DNA of 64,000 bases from Paragyromitra xinjiangensis (taxonomy: Eukaryota; Ascomycota; Pezizomycetes; Pezizales; Discinaceae), in assembly GCA_038503065.1 (NCBI GenBank), contig JBCAMK010000004.1, positions 1,563,001 through 1,627,000 of the forward strand, in the 5' to 3' direction. The notes under the pieces are model-generated. The model did not search any database. It was not told the DNA's origin and worked only from the letters and a program-made list of their open reading frames with translations. Below are positions 1-11,747 of the stretch, piece by piece; within the stretch, counting starts at the first letter, position 1; every line of letters starts with the position of its first letter. The position numbers were made by a program, and so were the translations under genes.

Positions 1-1879
1 CCCCTGATTTGCAGGACCGATTCGGAGGTTCGCCGCTTACTAGAGCAAGGGGGTTAATCTTTAGTACCATAGTTATTGGGCTTATAGAGAAGATGTCAAA
101 GCTAGCACGACAAAGGGAACTGAAATTGAATGAAAAGAATAGGAAGGCAGAGAAAGATAGAGAGCTGAAGTCGAAGAAAACTGGAGAGGTGAAAGAGGAC
201 AAGATCCAGAGAAGAACGCGGATATTAACATCCTCAAGAAAAATAGTCGTTTGGTGGCCCCTAAGATCGCCCAAAGCGGTGGATGGAGGGCCAACACCGA
301 CCCTGAGTTATAAGTATTGGCATACCGAATGATACGACGGTAGACGATAAAATAGAGTGGGGGTGTTAGGGTTGAAAGTAACCACAAGCTTCTTTATTTT
401 ATGGCGTAGTATCTGGGGGAGGGAGAAGAGGCATTCTGTAAACTGGGGGAGCACATCTTCACATCTTTTCACTCTATCTAGCTAGGTCTTAGTAGGGTTA
501 CAACCGCGAGGTGTTTCTTTAAGGGATATCAACTGCGATAACCAATACTTAAACAAATTTTCTATTTTAACAATCCAGAAGTAGAATCATTGATCGTTCC
601 CTGTTCAACATCAGTGACTTAGTATAGTTTATGGCCACCTATTTACCTTCCGGGGACGGACAGGGGTTTCTACCCCTTTGTGTCAGCGCGAGTTTAGAAG
701 TTAACATTTAGCGCGTACTCTACTTATAAAAGATAAGCATCCTAAGAAAGAGTAGAAAACATCGAGATAACAATTCGTGACACAAAGATAGCACAAGCAC
801 GGTAGAGGATACCAATAAGATGGATGGGCGATAGAACCAAGGAAAAGTTAGCCCCGATAACTTAGTGTAGAGTTATGGTTAGTAAATAGGCGAAAAGCCA
901 CGCCATCCCCCCGGAATATAAGAAACAATTTCTAGAACTTCCTCTGGGAAGGTTAATAGAAAGATAGAAGAGGTGGTATTGATAGCTGCTATAGAAGGCT
1001 TGATATATTGGATGGGGAAGAAAGAAACAAAAAAAGGTAGAAAATCCCCCCACACATACTGCCGCATACCCAACAGGGCGTCTTCTACCATATTGCTCGT
1101 TGGCCAATGCCTCTAGCCTCCGAATACTCCAAATACGCCAAAGAGATGCCCACCACAATAAGAAACCTGTATACGAAAGCCTACGTAGGTGGAGGAAGGA
1201 ATAAGACCAAATAGTAGAGGATACAGAGAATAACCAAACGTGGCACGTGCACAAAAGGAAGCAGATATTCGGCGCATCACGTGTATAAACCAGTCGAGTG
1301 ATTTTTCGTGATTATAATTCCGCCACCGATAGTCAGTCTGTACGATTAACCCCCCAAACACGAAATTAGTATAATTTCTAATTTCAATAGTAAAACAAGC
1401 CCCTACTAAACCTGAACTAACTAGCTCAGTTCACAAACACAACACCCCAAGTACTGTAAGTACATAAACCTCCCAACCAAAACAAAAGTTCCAAATTCAG
1501 TATGTAAAGTAGTTGTTCCGATCCTATGTACTTTATCCCTATCTGATGTACCATTTTATCGTATCGCAGCCTGGGCCTCACGCCCAATACCATTTAATTC
1601 CCATCTTAGGGGGGAAATAGGAAAAAAAGAACCAAACGACAAATGATAAAAGTTATCTAGTAACCTTCCCTAGAAAATACCTTCAACCCAACCCAAGGAA
1701 CAAAGAGAAGATAGTTAAGGATAACCAGACCAGACCAGAAAAGACCATAAGAAAACCTGTACTACTTAAGAAAAAACACCGTTTCGTAGTAACACATACA
1801 ACAACCCAAACCCCGTACATTTCAAAGATCGGCAACTTTTATCCACAAGAAAAAAACCTCCTTCACCTTCAATATCCCA
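1..1879. other. Intergenic region, no supported gene
   Basis: No ORF here has recognisable protein character. The open frames at 82-387, 862-1254 and 1113-1361 overlap each other on the minus strand and read as random translation. The stretch is moderately AT-rich, with A-rich runs near 1620-1860 just downstream of the minus-strand gene that ends at 1880. That run probably includes its 3' untranslated region and polyadenylation signals. Confidence 0.6.
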
Positions 1880-4342
1880 CTATCTTCTTCTCCCCTCATC
1901 CTTCCTACCACTCTCCCAAGCCATCCTCATCCCCAAACTCATCCTCCCTGGATCCATCGCTTCCAACCCCACTCCGCCTACAGCGCTCCCACTCCTCCCC
2001 CTACTCCCTCCTCCAGGGGCGAGGCTACTTCCTACGTACGAGAAGCTACCAACACCCGGATCCAACCCTGTCCGTCCATCAATACCACCAACTACACTCT
2101 CCATGACACCGCCATAATTCGCATCGTCGTCTAACGCTGCCGCAGCAGCTACTTCAGCTGCGTACGCAGTCCGATACGGTGTATGGTTATATGCGCTCGG
2201 AAACGGAGAAGAACGGCGGTAGGAAGACACACTGTCATTTTTCTCCGGCGAGGCATCAGCAGTGTAGGAGGTGGGCATGGACGCGAGGAGGTCGGCTGAG
2301 TCGATCTTTGGTATAGTAGTCTCCGTAGGAGAGGGTACAACACCTGAGAGCGGAGACCGTGGCTTTGGTGATGGGCGTGCGGTTACGGGAGTCGGGTCGG
2401 GGATGTCGTCACCCGCAACAGGTTGAGAAGGTTTAGGACTTCTTCCATTAGAGACTGCAGCGAACGCGGCAGGGCTGAGACGGGATATAGACATTGGGAG
2501 ACTTGTTGCGTTAGGACTTCTGCTCAACAACAAACTATCATTGTCGTCATCTTCGTCTGAAGCCTCGGAGATTGCGCGCTCGGTTTCTTTACCCTTGCCT
2601 TTGCCTTTGAGAGACGCGATATCATCCTCAGGGAGATCGTATTTTACGATGCTGCGACGTCTGAAGCGGCCGCCAGGGGTTGGAACAAATCCTGATTTTG
2701 GAGGATCGATGCCTTTCCAGCCGAAGTTTGGAAGGGAGGAAGCTATTGGCTCTTCTTGAGGGAACTGTTTCTGATTGGAAACAGGGGACAATGAAGAACT
2801 TAAAGAGCCCTTCCGAGTTCTGGGAAGTCCAGGGCGCGGACCAGGGGATTTCCCAAACGTGAGTACCGATTCGGAAGCTGAGGCAGGGACAGGCGTGAAA
2901 GATGCGAGCATAGGAAAGGAGGACGCAGTTAAACGGGCGTTAGTCTGCATTTGCGGGGAGTCCGTTAACGCAGAATAATCTCGTTGCGGCGGGGAGCTAT
3001 CCAGGACTTCTGGGATAGTTTCATCGAGATCAAATAGAGCTTCTTCATCATCGTCGTCGTCGTACTTCGTTTCGTCATCTGAGTCTTCGCCTGTCTTGAT
3101 CCCATTCATACCATTAACAGAAGGCCCTCCAGAAACACCACTGATCCCTAGCCCGCTGAACGCATCACTATCCAGAACGACGCCGGGATTTCCATTCCCA
3201 GTTCCTCTCCCGATGGTAGCAGGTATTACTAAGTCATCTCCTGGAAACCTCCCTCCTACAGCCTCTAGGCCATCTGTTGTAACATGCTCAACTTGCTCCA
3301 CTTTCCCTCCTTCATCAAACTCATCTTCGTCCACTTCCTCAACCTCCTCGCATTCATACTCCACGAATCCATCATCATCCAGAGTCCAGTGCACTTTCGT
3401 TGGCGGTGGACTGCTGCGAGAAGGCACCGAGTTCTCGTCTTCGAACTGGAATGTAACTCGCTTCGGTGATTTCTGCTTCATAGTCCCCGACTTGCTTAGC
3501 GTGCCCGTTGAGCTGCCAGACGATGATTTGAGCGAGGACGCAAGGGGGTATGCTGGCGAAGTATTTCCAGCACGAGACGAAGATGAAGGAATGGAAGCGA
3601 GCTGAGGCATCATTTGTTGAGGTGATGTTTGGGTCTGGACACTAATACTCGGGTCCTGCGGCGGCGGAGAGATCGGGGGACTAGTTTGTCGGAAATAATT
3701 GTTATCCAGCAGCGGCAAGTAACGAGGAGTAAAGAGGCCCGCGGCCTGCAGCTCTTTCTCAAATGGCGGTGAGGTAGTCGCGCTGCTGCTCACGCTGCTT
3801 CCGTCGAATCCCACCTGCTTTCGATGATCGAGGAGCTCTAACCTCAGTGTGTCATGAAGCGTTGATCCACCGAGGTCCAGCGGGACCTGAGCCCCAGATA
3901 TAATAGATCCCACCCCATGTTCCTTTCCCGTGCAACCTGCGCCGTCATCAAAAGGCGTCGCACCCGCGGTAGCATGTGTTGCATCCGTGACATTTTCTCC
4001 TCCGCTGCTACTGTTCGCCCCGCCATTCTCACGTTTCCTCTTCTTTTTGGATTGCGATTTCTGTTCTTCCCGTAACCTCTTCTCTAGCTCCCTGTACTCA
4101 TCCTCCTTTACCGCCTTGAACGCTTCGATCTCTGCCTCAATCTCTCGCCGTTTCTGGTCGAGTCGGGCTAAGAGGCTGGGCTCGTCAAGTTCGTCGCAGG
4201 GTGGAGATGAGCCCATTGGGAGTGTCACCGTCGCCGGCTGCCCACGGAAACTGCCGGGATGAGGGATCGACGACGACTCTGCAGGGGAGGAATTAATCCC
4301 GAGGAGCTCACTGGCAGGTGGAGGCGATGAAGGCGGAGGCAT
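1880..4342 (-). CDS. Large disordered fungal protein of unknown function
   Basis: A single uninterrupted reading frame of 820 residues. I do not recognise a catalytic domain. The N-terminal third has a proline/serine head, a short block SFRGQPATVTLPMGSSPP (about residues 31-48), and then a charged helical segment (about 55-105) of coiled-coil type, rich in E, K and R and ending in a basic KKKRKR stretch that could be a nuclear localisation signal. Two further blocks stand out from the low-complexity background: GLFTPRYLPLLDNNYFRQ and, after a serine-rich linker, KRVTFQFEDENSVPSRSSPP. They look like short linear motifs or partner-binding segments. The middle is strongly acidic (runs of D and E), a basic FRRRSIVKYDLPEDD block follows, and the tail is glycine/serine-rich. 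The composition suggests a nuclear scaffold or regulatory protein, but that is inference. The ATG at 4342 is the first in the frame, with AT-rich sequence just upstream. No intron is needed to keep the frame open. Confidence 0.8.
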   Translation of the reverse strand: MPPPSSPPPASELLGINSSPAESSSIPHPGSFRGQPATVTLPMGSSPPCDELDEPSLLARLDQKRREIEAEIEAFKAVKEDEYRELEKRLREEQKSQSKKKRKRENGGANSSSGGENVTDATHATAGATPFDDGAGCTGKEHGVGSIISGAQVPLDLGGSTLHDTLRLELLDHRKQVGFDGSSVSSSATTSPPFEKELQAAGLFTPRYLPLLDNNYFRQTSPPISPPPQDPSISVQTQTSPQQMMPQLASIPSSSSRAGNTSPAYPLASSLKSSSGSSTGTLSKSGTMKQKSPKRVTFQFEDENSVPSRSSPPPTKVHWTLDDDGFVEYECEEVEEVDEDEFDEGGKVEQVEHVTTDGLEAVGGRFPGDDLVIPATIGRGTGNGNPGVVLDSDAFSGLGISGVSGGPSVNGMNGIKTGEDSDDETKYDDDDDEEALFDLDETIPEVLDSSPPQRDYSALTDSPQMQTNARLTASSFPMLASFTPVPASASESVLTFGKSPGPRPGLPRTRKGSLSSSLSPVSNQKQFPQEEPIASSLPNFGWKGIDPPKSGFVPTPGGRFRRRSIVKYDLPEDDIASLKGKGKGKETERAISEASDEDDDNDSLLLSRSPNATSLPMSISRLSPAAFAAVSNGRSPKPSQPVAGDDIPDPTPVTARPSPKPRSPLSGVVPSPTETTIPKIDSADLLASMPTSYTADASPEKNDSVSSYRRSSPFPSAYNHTPYRTAYAAEVAAAAALDDDANYGGVMESVVGGIDGRTGLDPGVGSFSYVGSSLAPGGGSRGRSGSAVGGVGLEAMDPGRMSLGMRMAWESGRKDEGRRR

Positions 4343-7300
4343 TTTTTATTTTTAATCGATCAGGTGGTCGAGCAATGTAGCGATGGTCGGTTGATAAGGA
4401 GTGTGGTTGATGAGTCTTATTGCTTGGACGGATAAGTGATGATGGTTGGCTCTTGGGATACCAATTATCATCCAGACCTAGTGGAGAGAAGGCTGTAACG
4501 CTGACAGGCCAACTTGAGCGGATGCAGGTAGCCTCGTGTGAAAGAAGCCTGTAGAGAAGCTTTAATCCTTAGGATGCAATTGAGATGGACGAAGCAGTGA
4601 TGAGCGAGAGATCGCCGGAGGTTATGTGGTGGGGAGATCGGGGATTCGTGCGGTTGCGGGTGGAGAAATTCCGGGATGGTGGAGGCCTGGGGACTGTTTC
4701 TTGTCTGTTTCCACCCGGCTCTCGCTGGTGACTGGGGAGTTCAAGTTGTTCTCCGGGTGAAAGGGAAGAAGCAGCAACACCGTACCCTCTCCGTGCGGAG
4801 GGATATGTAGTAGATGGACGAACGCAGAGCAGCCAATGGGCTGAATGGAGATAGGGAGGGGTTCCAGGAGGAGGGTGATGATAGTGGTGATGAAGTAGAA
4901 GATGATGATGAGAAGGGAGAATGAGAGAATGGTGCCGTCTTCAACATGCAAGACGTGCTCTCTTGCAATGAAGTCAGAATGACTAACTAGCCAGAGCTCG
5001 ATTGGCACAAACCTCCTCCTCCTGCTGCTTCTTCTGCTCCTCCTCCTCCGCTCTCCCCTCTGCTATTTGGGGTTGTGGACTCCTGTCCTCTTCATCCTGT
5101 CGCTCATCCACTTACTGCAGTTGGCTACTCGACTCGAGCGCAGCACGCGAACAATAGCATGGGTAAATTGGAATCCAGACGAGAAAACGACCAATTCCAG
5201 CAAAGAACCCACCTATCTAGGTACTGTACACTGTAGCACACATGTCTGTGTCTGTACCGATGGGCAGGCTTATGCACTGCGCAGAATAGACGAACAACCC
5301 TTCTGCTGCATCCACGTTGAAGGGAAAAGCCCGTTCTGTCTCTCCACAGACCGGCTCTCCCCGGTGCATAAAGATCGACTGTGGGGGTGAAACAATTCAA
5401 TAACAAACTACTGAAACATTGACCTGAGATGAGGTCACGAATAATCCGGACAGGGAAACCTCAAGGTTCGAAGCGAAAAGCCGAGGAGAAGATGGGGTTG
5501 ACGCGGAGGAAGAGGGCTTACAGCACCGAACAGCCGTTCTGGTGTCACCAACCTATTATCCTGTAGAACAAGTCGATGCGAGATTGGAGCTCTGCGTTCC
5601 AAACGGTGCTGTTACAGCTCGACACGACGAGCTGAGAATTGAGCCTCAAGCAAGAGTCATGAATGACTACAACTCTGTCCTACATTGCGATGCGTTTCTT
5701 GAATCTTCTAACCGCCGGCTTGATAAAAATACATGCAGAGTAGGGGAGGTACATGGCGCTGAACAAACCCGGAATCAGATCCTCGTTCACCAGCACTGAA
5801 ATTAAACAAAAGCATCTCGTCAGTGCTGAGTAGGCGCATACATAAATATCTCAGCCTGAAAGATATCCACAATCATACCATCATGCACGCATTATCACTC
5901 ACTCACTTGCTTGTATTTTGTCTGCTCTATGCTGGTTCATTACTCTCCACCTCACCGCTAATCAAACCCGTGGGGCAGCAACCAGTAGATAGCTCTGTCG
6001 CGTGCTGTGCCTGAATGAACCTCAGCTCGGTGGCATAATGTCCGTGATAAATTCCTCACCCCCCCGAGCGTTTCCCCGGATCCATATCATCCCATCCCCC
6101 ACTGCCCGGGTAAAATATAAACCCGCAGAATCAAACCCACGAAACTGGGGGAAAAGCAAACATACGGGGGGGGGCTTCGTCTTAAAAAATAACTCTCCAA
6201 AACGGAAGCTTCCAAAGAACAATGCCACGCATACGTGTGTATGTACATGTGTGTAGGCGGCTCTACTCCACATACATGTGCTCGAAGAACCTGGTACAAT
6301 AGGCACAGCGCTCATTGCTCCCTGTCCAATAAGGTGAGACATGTCTGATACATCTAGCTGCTGTGTCTCACGTGCAACGCGGCGCGTAGACGCGGTCTGC
6401 CGAAGCAGATGAGGCTGAGGCGAGACTCATCTCCAATAGCCGCGCGTGCTACGCGTATACTATCGATGCCTAAGCTCCAAATATCAGAGCTCGCGATCGT
6501 AATATCTACGCGGTCAGCTCGCATGAGGTTAAATGAAGAGATCAGCAAACTATATCCCGAGCCTTGGTATACTCAATCGACCATACTCAGATCGGTACAT
6601 AAATGTGATTGCAAACAAACGACCTCTTACTGAACACAGTAAGGCTGCTACCTAGAGGGTTGCTTCCCCACGAAGAAATGTCACATCATCCGCTGATCCC
6701 TCAACACCCCAGACAGGTAATCCTGGGATGGCCCCATCCCAGTGGTCCCTCTTTCCCCAGGTTTGGAAATGGCTGACTGAAACATTCCCGAACCTGGGTT
6801 TCCCGTTTTGTTGGTTCGAAAGGGTTGCATTCCTGCTTAGTATTGCGATATTTTTGGTGTCGCAGATCATGATATGTCACTCTGACGTCGATACTGAGTT
6901 GGACTTTTCGCTACTGGTTGGAGCTTACCTCTTTGTGGTAATAAATGTCTTTGGACCCCTCGGAAACCCCCAGGGGCGGGAACTGCTTCGGGACGTAAAT
7001 GGAAGTTGCGCCGAGGCTACAGATTAATCATAAAGGGTCACTCGGTAGACACGTGATGTTATCAAATAGAAAGGTAAGTACCCTCATACCGTATCAAACT
7101 TTCTCCCAGATGAACCTACTAGCTATATGCATGCAACCGCTAATACACTGGGCTCAGGTAGCACTCCCCCATTCTTGCTCCAATGATATATCAACTACCA
7201 CTAACCGTATCATCCACTCACCCAATCCTCGATTTTTCGGGGGCTGATTCTTGAGCTGAAGTTCCGTGATACTAAGGCTGATTTATAGGCCAAGGCTGAG

Positions 7301-7624
7301 GTTGATTCTCGCGCCATCCCTGCAATAAGAAGCAATATCAAACAATGCACTCGCAGACTATCCGTCACTCGATCTTAATTTATTCCTTTGCACTTTCAAC
7401 CATCTATCATCTCGGTCTACGATCCACCCGCGCTCCACTTTCTAGTCTAGCAGAGAAGTCCTGCACCTCATCACATCTGTCCAACCGCCAGGTTCCCTTA
7501 AACTATGTGCCAAATGACCAACTCTGACAGGTTTAATTGGGCCCATATTGACACCGAGGGATACCGCGATAAGGCTTGAATTCGATTCAATTTGAAGGAT
7601 TGTCTTAGCTACGTTATACGCGAT
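4343..7624. other. Intergenic region without a supported gene
   Basis: The first few hundred bases upstream of 4342 presumably hold the promoter and 5' leader of the minus-strand gene. The rest carries only short overlapping ORFs on both strands. One 99-codon plus-strand frame (6728-7027) has two hydrophobic stretches but no recognisable family, no upstream or downstream partner and no splice context, so I do not call it. The 6.0-6.3 kb part holds G-runs and TG/CA-rich stretches. Confidence 0.5.
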
Positions 7625-7626
7625 TA

Positions 7627-7879
7627 CAGTCACCCCGACCTGATGGCGTGCCTGGTCAGTTGGCGGATGCGGGCCACCTCTCAACCGACGAGAAGACACT
7701 GTAGCAAAGGGGGAGTTCCTTCTTTGTGACTCCTAGATGCTGATATTCTAATCAGCCCAATATTAACTCTGGTCTCCGTAATTATCATTTTATGAACTTT
7801 ATTGGAGTGGCTCTATCTAAATTCGCGTAGGCATTAGGTCCGCCAACTGGCCAGGCGCGTCATCAGGCCAGGGTGACTG
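7627..7879. mobile_element. Short TA-flanked MITE, copy 1 (253 bp)
   Basis: The element begins CAGTCACCCCGACCTGATGG and ends with the inverted counterpart, giving terminal inverted repeats of about 41 bp with five differences, all transitions. TA dinucleotides flank both ends (7625-7626 and 7880-7881), as in Tc1/mariner or pogo-type insertions. It has no coding capacity, so it is non-autonomous. Over essentially its whole length it is homologous, in opposite orientation, to the two outer parts of the element at 53956-54909, including the interior block TTAGAATATCAGCATCT and the subterminal GGTTGAGAGGTGGCCCG. Confidence 0.8.
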
Positions 7880-7881
7880 TA

Positions 7882-9568
7882 CTTCGGCCAACTTTTACCA
7901 AATCGGTGGTTCCGGTGACCGAGACAGCGGATACTGGGAGGCCCAAGAGCTTGGTAAGCGCTAAGTATGAGTTAGGTCAGTTCGATATTGTGGGGTAGAT
8001 CGGATTCCGGGATCGATAGATTAGATTGGTGGTTTGTGTTGGGAAGTGGGGGGCATAATCATTGACAATGATGAGGGTATCCGCACGGACATTTCTCCCG
8101 ACTTCCGGGGGGGGTTGGCAGAGAATGTGTTTGGATAGAGGTGTGGGTGGGGCGTGAGAGGAATAAGCAGATTGAGTAAGATTCGGGAACAGGCGGGTGA
8201 CCTGGTTATTTTTGATTTTGACTTTTATACTCGTCATCTTTTTAAGGTTTTTGAGATAACGAAGGTGTAGTCACATTCCTCACCTTGCATGAGACAGGAC
8301 TGGTTGAGGGTGGGTCTGAGAACGGGTATCAGCATAGGTCATCAGATATCACTCGCCGAGCTAAACCGAGCTCAAGATTATTAATCACCATCGCAACTCG
8401 GCTTCCCCAAAGCCCGATTCCGCCCAGTTGAAGTTTCCGATCGGAGCCGGCTCGAATCACGTCGGTAGACCAAGTTTGTTGACGTTCCATCGCGAGTGCT
8501 ATGTCTCGCTCCTAGGCTAGACTATGTCGTGCGAGCCCAGAAACCAGAATAGCTTGTTCCCATGTTATGGACGGGGCTTTTTCTGACGGCTAGTAGATTC
8601 GGGAGATACCCCCTACCAGGGCGTGCTTATCTGAAGCTTGGTGGGTCGAAATAGGGTTTCAAACTGCTACCGGCAACGCCCGTGTTTGCACAATGTGGCG
8701 CTGGCGCCGTCAAAGCGATATTAGATGACCCCACATATCAGAACCTTAAGGCTTAGTGCGACATCATGCGGTTGATATCTTGTGATGGTTTAATTTCACT
8801 GTCATGCATGGTTGCTTGGGCACTACACGCTACGGCGCTGGGCGTTGTGTGATAGATAAGGTGGAGCAGAGGGAATGTTTGAGATTTTGTTCACTGATCA
8901 CTTACGCGGTTGTGGCGGCCCATGGGACTATGGTCTGGTCTAGGGGCGTGTTTGGATCTAGAGGAGTATTGGTTGATACAGTGATACTGTTGCACAAGAC
9001 TACAGGTTTTCTCACTAAAAGTGAAACTATTTTGACAAATCTCGCGTATGAGAAATTACATAATATAGGCTTGGGTTTCTAGATGTGGGGTTTCGAGGCT
9101 TAACGTAATGAGTCTGTTGACGTCAGGCATTTTATGGTTTAAAGTGGGATTATATTAGTCGTAGGCTACAAGTATAGCTACATGTAGCTCGATTGTCCTC
9201 TAACCATTTAGCATTTGGGTCTTGGAAAGAACTTACTAGAAGCACAGGATTTGGAGACATAGAGCTAAATCATGACATTTACGCTAAGTAATACCTCAAG
9301 CCTAACATCTCCAGTCAAATATTCACCTCCATCTAGTCTAACTCCCCGCTCTTGAGCCAAAACAAAACCGATCATGAACACTCACTCGATCCAACTCCAT
9401 TAGTAACGGAGGTAACGGCGATAACCCGGTCACGAAAACATTACTAAGAAAAAACCCCACCAAACTCCTCTAACTCCACAAATCCAATTAATAGAAAACG
9501 TCATATAAATCCCCTTCCCTCCCAATTCCCTAAGGAAAACCCCCCCCCCAATTCTTCCCAAAAACAAA
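7882..9568. other. Intergenic region without a supported gene
   Basis: Only short, overlapping, non-conserved frames (for example 7977-8237 and 8804-9082) are present. It contains one copy of the palindrome TACATGTA at 9179-9186. The last 150 bp are C/A-rich with a C-run (about 9541-9549) immediately upstream of the SDR start codon, and are probably its 5' leader. Confidence 0.5.
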
Positions 9569-10502
9569 ATGCCCCACCCAGTCTTCGCCGCCTCCAACGT
9601 CGCACTCATCACCGGCGCCGCCTCCGGCATCGGTCTTGCTATCGCGCGTATCTGCGCTTCCCATAACCTTCGTCTTCTCCTAACCGATATCAACGGACCG
9701 CTTCTCTCGGAGGCTGCTCAGTCTCTTAATGCCCCGAAAGGGAACGTAGAAACCGTGCAAATGGATGTTGGGGATCGAGAGGCGTGGAAAGGTGTGAAGG
9801 AGAAGGTAGATAGTAAGTTTGGCGGGAAGGTTGACTTTTTAGTATTGAATGCGGGGATTGGACCGAAGACGAATTGGGAGGATGTGGAGAGTTTTAAAAA
9901 GGTCGGTTTTTAGTCGGACTGGATAGATGTGGAGTTGCTGATCTGGATAGTTGTTTAATACGAATATCTATGGTGTCTTGAACAGCATTTCGGAATTCCT
10001 CCCAGTACTTAAGAAGAACAGCTCACCGAGCTCAATCGTCATTACAGGGAGTGAGTCTAGCCACCCCAACCATCCTCTAATACAGCTCTAACATCCACCA
10101 GGTAAACAAGGCATAACCAACCCGCCCTCCAACCCCGGATACAACGCCTCTAAATCCGCCATCAAGTCGCTCGCCGAGCACCTCGCTTTCGACCTTAAAG
10201 AAACCCCGATTTCAGTCCATCTTCTTGTGCCGGGTTGGACCTACACCGGGTTGACTGGCGCTGGGAAGACTGCGGAGAAGCCGGCGGGGGCTTGGACTGC
10301 TGGGCAGGTTGCTGAGAGGTTGGTGGATAAGATGGAGAAGGGGGATTTCTATGTTATTTGTCCGGATAATGATGTTACGGAGGAGGTGGATAGGAAGAGG
10401 ATTGCGTGGGCTGCGGGGGATCTGACGGAGGGGAGGCCGGCGCTGAGTAGGTGGAGAGGAGGGGAGTGGGGTGAGAAGCATAGGGAGTTTATGGAGAAAT
10501 AG
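9569..10502 (+). CDS. Short-chain dehydrogenase/reductase (SDR)
   Basis: Three exons: 9569-9901, 9951-10050 and 10102-10502, giving 277 residues. The protein is a classical SDR, an NAD(P)-dependent oxidoreductase with a Rossmann fold. The cofactor-binding TGAASGIG motif is at residues 15-22, the structural NAG motif is at 94-96, and the catalytic set is Ser145, Tyr158 and Lys162 in YNASK. The segment ITGSKQGIT around the serine is typical of one fungal and bacterial SDR subgroup. Intron 1 (49 nt) starts with the less common donor GTCGGT but has a good branch site (GCTGATC) and removes an in-frame stop. Intron 2 (51 nt) is canonical, GTGAGT to CAG. The substrate cannot be read from the sequence. 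There is no signal peptide, so the enzyme is probably cytosolic. The neighbours give no pathway hint. Confidence 0.93.
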
Positions 10503-11090
10503 AGGATGTGTATTATAAGCAACCAAAGATGCTATCTAGGTTATTTCGTAGTATATTACCTTTCCTCAGGCTTCTTTTTCCCCCATCAGCCTCTGTGTGT
10601 GTACAGGTATATGGCCAATAGGAAGGGCTCCACCAAATGGCTGGTCGGCCCCCAAAAGCAGTTCTGCATAGTCCAAATACCCGCCAAATAAACAAGAGCC
10701 TATGAAACAGCTGAAATAGTAGAGGCACGTAAGGAAGCCTGTATTAGGAAGCCGATACTAATAGTATCTCTAACCATGGGGGTTGGGTAAAGCCGAGTGA
10801 TCTTCAGTGATGCTTCTACCTACAATCCATTCTGTAGCTTCAAAATATCCATACAAGTGTTTGAGTACAAGAAGTATGCAGCAACAGCCTCATCTATCCA
10901 ACCTACCTTCTATTGTAATTTTATAGCTGTAGAAAAAACTCTATAATGCCAGGACCTATACAAGCCGAAGAAAAAGTAGAGCAGAGATGTGTAAGGAAAA
11001 AACACCAAACCAACGCTTCCCCGTTTCTATGAACAACCAGTTACCAAGAAACCCCATCACCATCACCCCCCCTAGACCCTTATATCCACC
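10503..11090. other. Convergent 3' intergenic region
   Basis: This lies between the 3' ends of the plus-strand SDR gene and the minus-strand TIM23 gene. It holds only short shadow ORFs. AT-rich stretches such as ATTTTATAGC near 10918 and AAAAAACTCTATAATG near 10934 are plausible polyadenylation-related sequence. I see nothing else in it. Confidence 0.5.
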
Positions 11091-11747
11091 TCAAAGCAAC
11101 GCCTTACTCCCCACACTCCACACCCCCGCCGCAGTCCCCACCATTACGGCACTCCACCCCATAGGCTTAATCCCTCTCGTACTCTTAAACAACGCCCCAG
11201 TGATCACCCCAGCCAAAATACTATTCGCCGCATCGTGTTTCCCCCTAACCTGCCCAATCGTCGAATTAACACTATTATAAATAATCGCCAACACCCCCCC
11301 ACTATTCGCCAAAAACGGCCCCCGTCGCGTCATCCCGTTCAACACGCTATTCAACTTCAACCTCGGCGGAGCATCCACACTCCGTCTGAGCCCCTCCGCG
11401 AGACCCCAGATCCCACCGGTAGTGAGACCAAGCAGGTATACGCTTCCGGTGCCGTAGCAGAGGTCGTCGGTGAAGCCGCGGGATGGAAGCGCGCTCTGGG
11501 AACCGACGAGGGGGGAGAGTGCGGTTTCGTCGAGGTCGAGGTAGGATAGCGTGGTGTTTAGTCCTGCGAGAGGGTGGAGGATTGAGGGGTCGAGGGAGGG
11601 GGTGAGGAAGGAGGCTACCTCGGAGGAGGTCGATGGGTCGAAGGCGTGGGTTGTGAAGGTGCTTGTTGGGGCGGTGTCACCGGAGTCGGCGGGGGCGTCG
11701 GTGGGAGTGGATTTGCGCCCGGTTATGGAGTCCCAGATTGAAGCCAT
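11091..11747 (-). CDS. Mitochondrial inner-membrane translocase subunit Tim23
   Basis: An intronless 218-residue frame. Residues about 95-215 form a Tim17/Tim22/Tim23-family domain with four glycine-rich hydrophobic segments. It starts at YGTGSVYLLGLTTGGIWGLA (98-117) and continues through NSGGVLAIIYNSV, an interior AGVITGALF helix and a final MVGTAAGVWSVG helix. The hydrophilic N-terminal 90 residues include SYLDLDE (68-74), matching the acidic intermembrane-space presequence receptor region of Tim23 rather than Tim17 or Tim22. In the family, Tim23 forms the core of the TIM23 complex that moves presequence proteins across the inner membrane and hands them to the PAM motor. The length matches fungal Tim23 (about 220). 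It is transcribed divergently from TRM732 across a 278-bp gap. Confidence 0.95.
   Translation of the reverse strand: MASIWDSITGRKSTPTDAPADSGDTAPTSTFTTHAFDPSTSSEVASFLTPSLDPSILHPLAGLNTTLSYLDLDETALSPLVGSQSALPSRGFTDDLCYGTGSVYLLGLTTGGIWGLAEGLRRSVDAPPRLKLNSVLNGMTRRGPFLANSGGVLAIIYNSVNSTIGQVRGKHDAANSILAGVITGALFKSTRGIKPMGWSAVMVGTAAGVWSVGSKALL

Noticed and set aside
4622..5008. 128-codon minus-strand frame upstream of the 820-residue gene
   Set aside because: It could be an upstream ORF in a long leader, but composition and lack of conservation signs do not support a protein.
6728..7027. 99-codon plus-strand frame with two hydrophobic stretches
   Set aside because: No recognisable family, no splice or operon context, and the surrounding DNA is repeat-like. 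Hydrophobic runs alone are common in AT-rich random frames.
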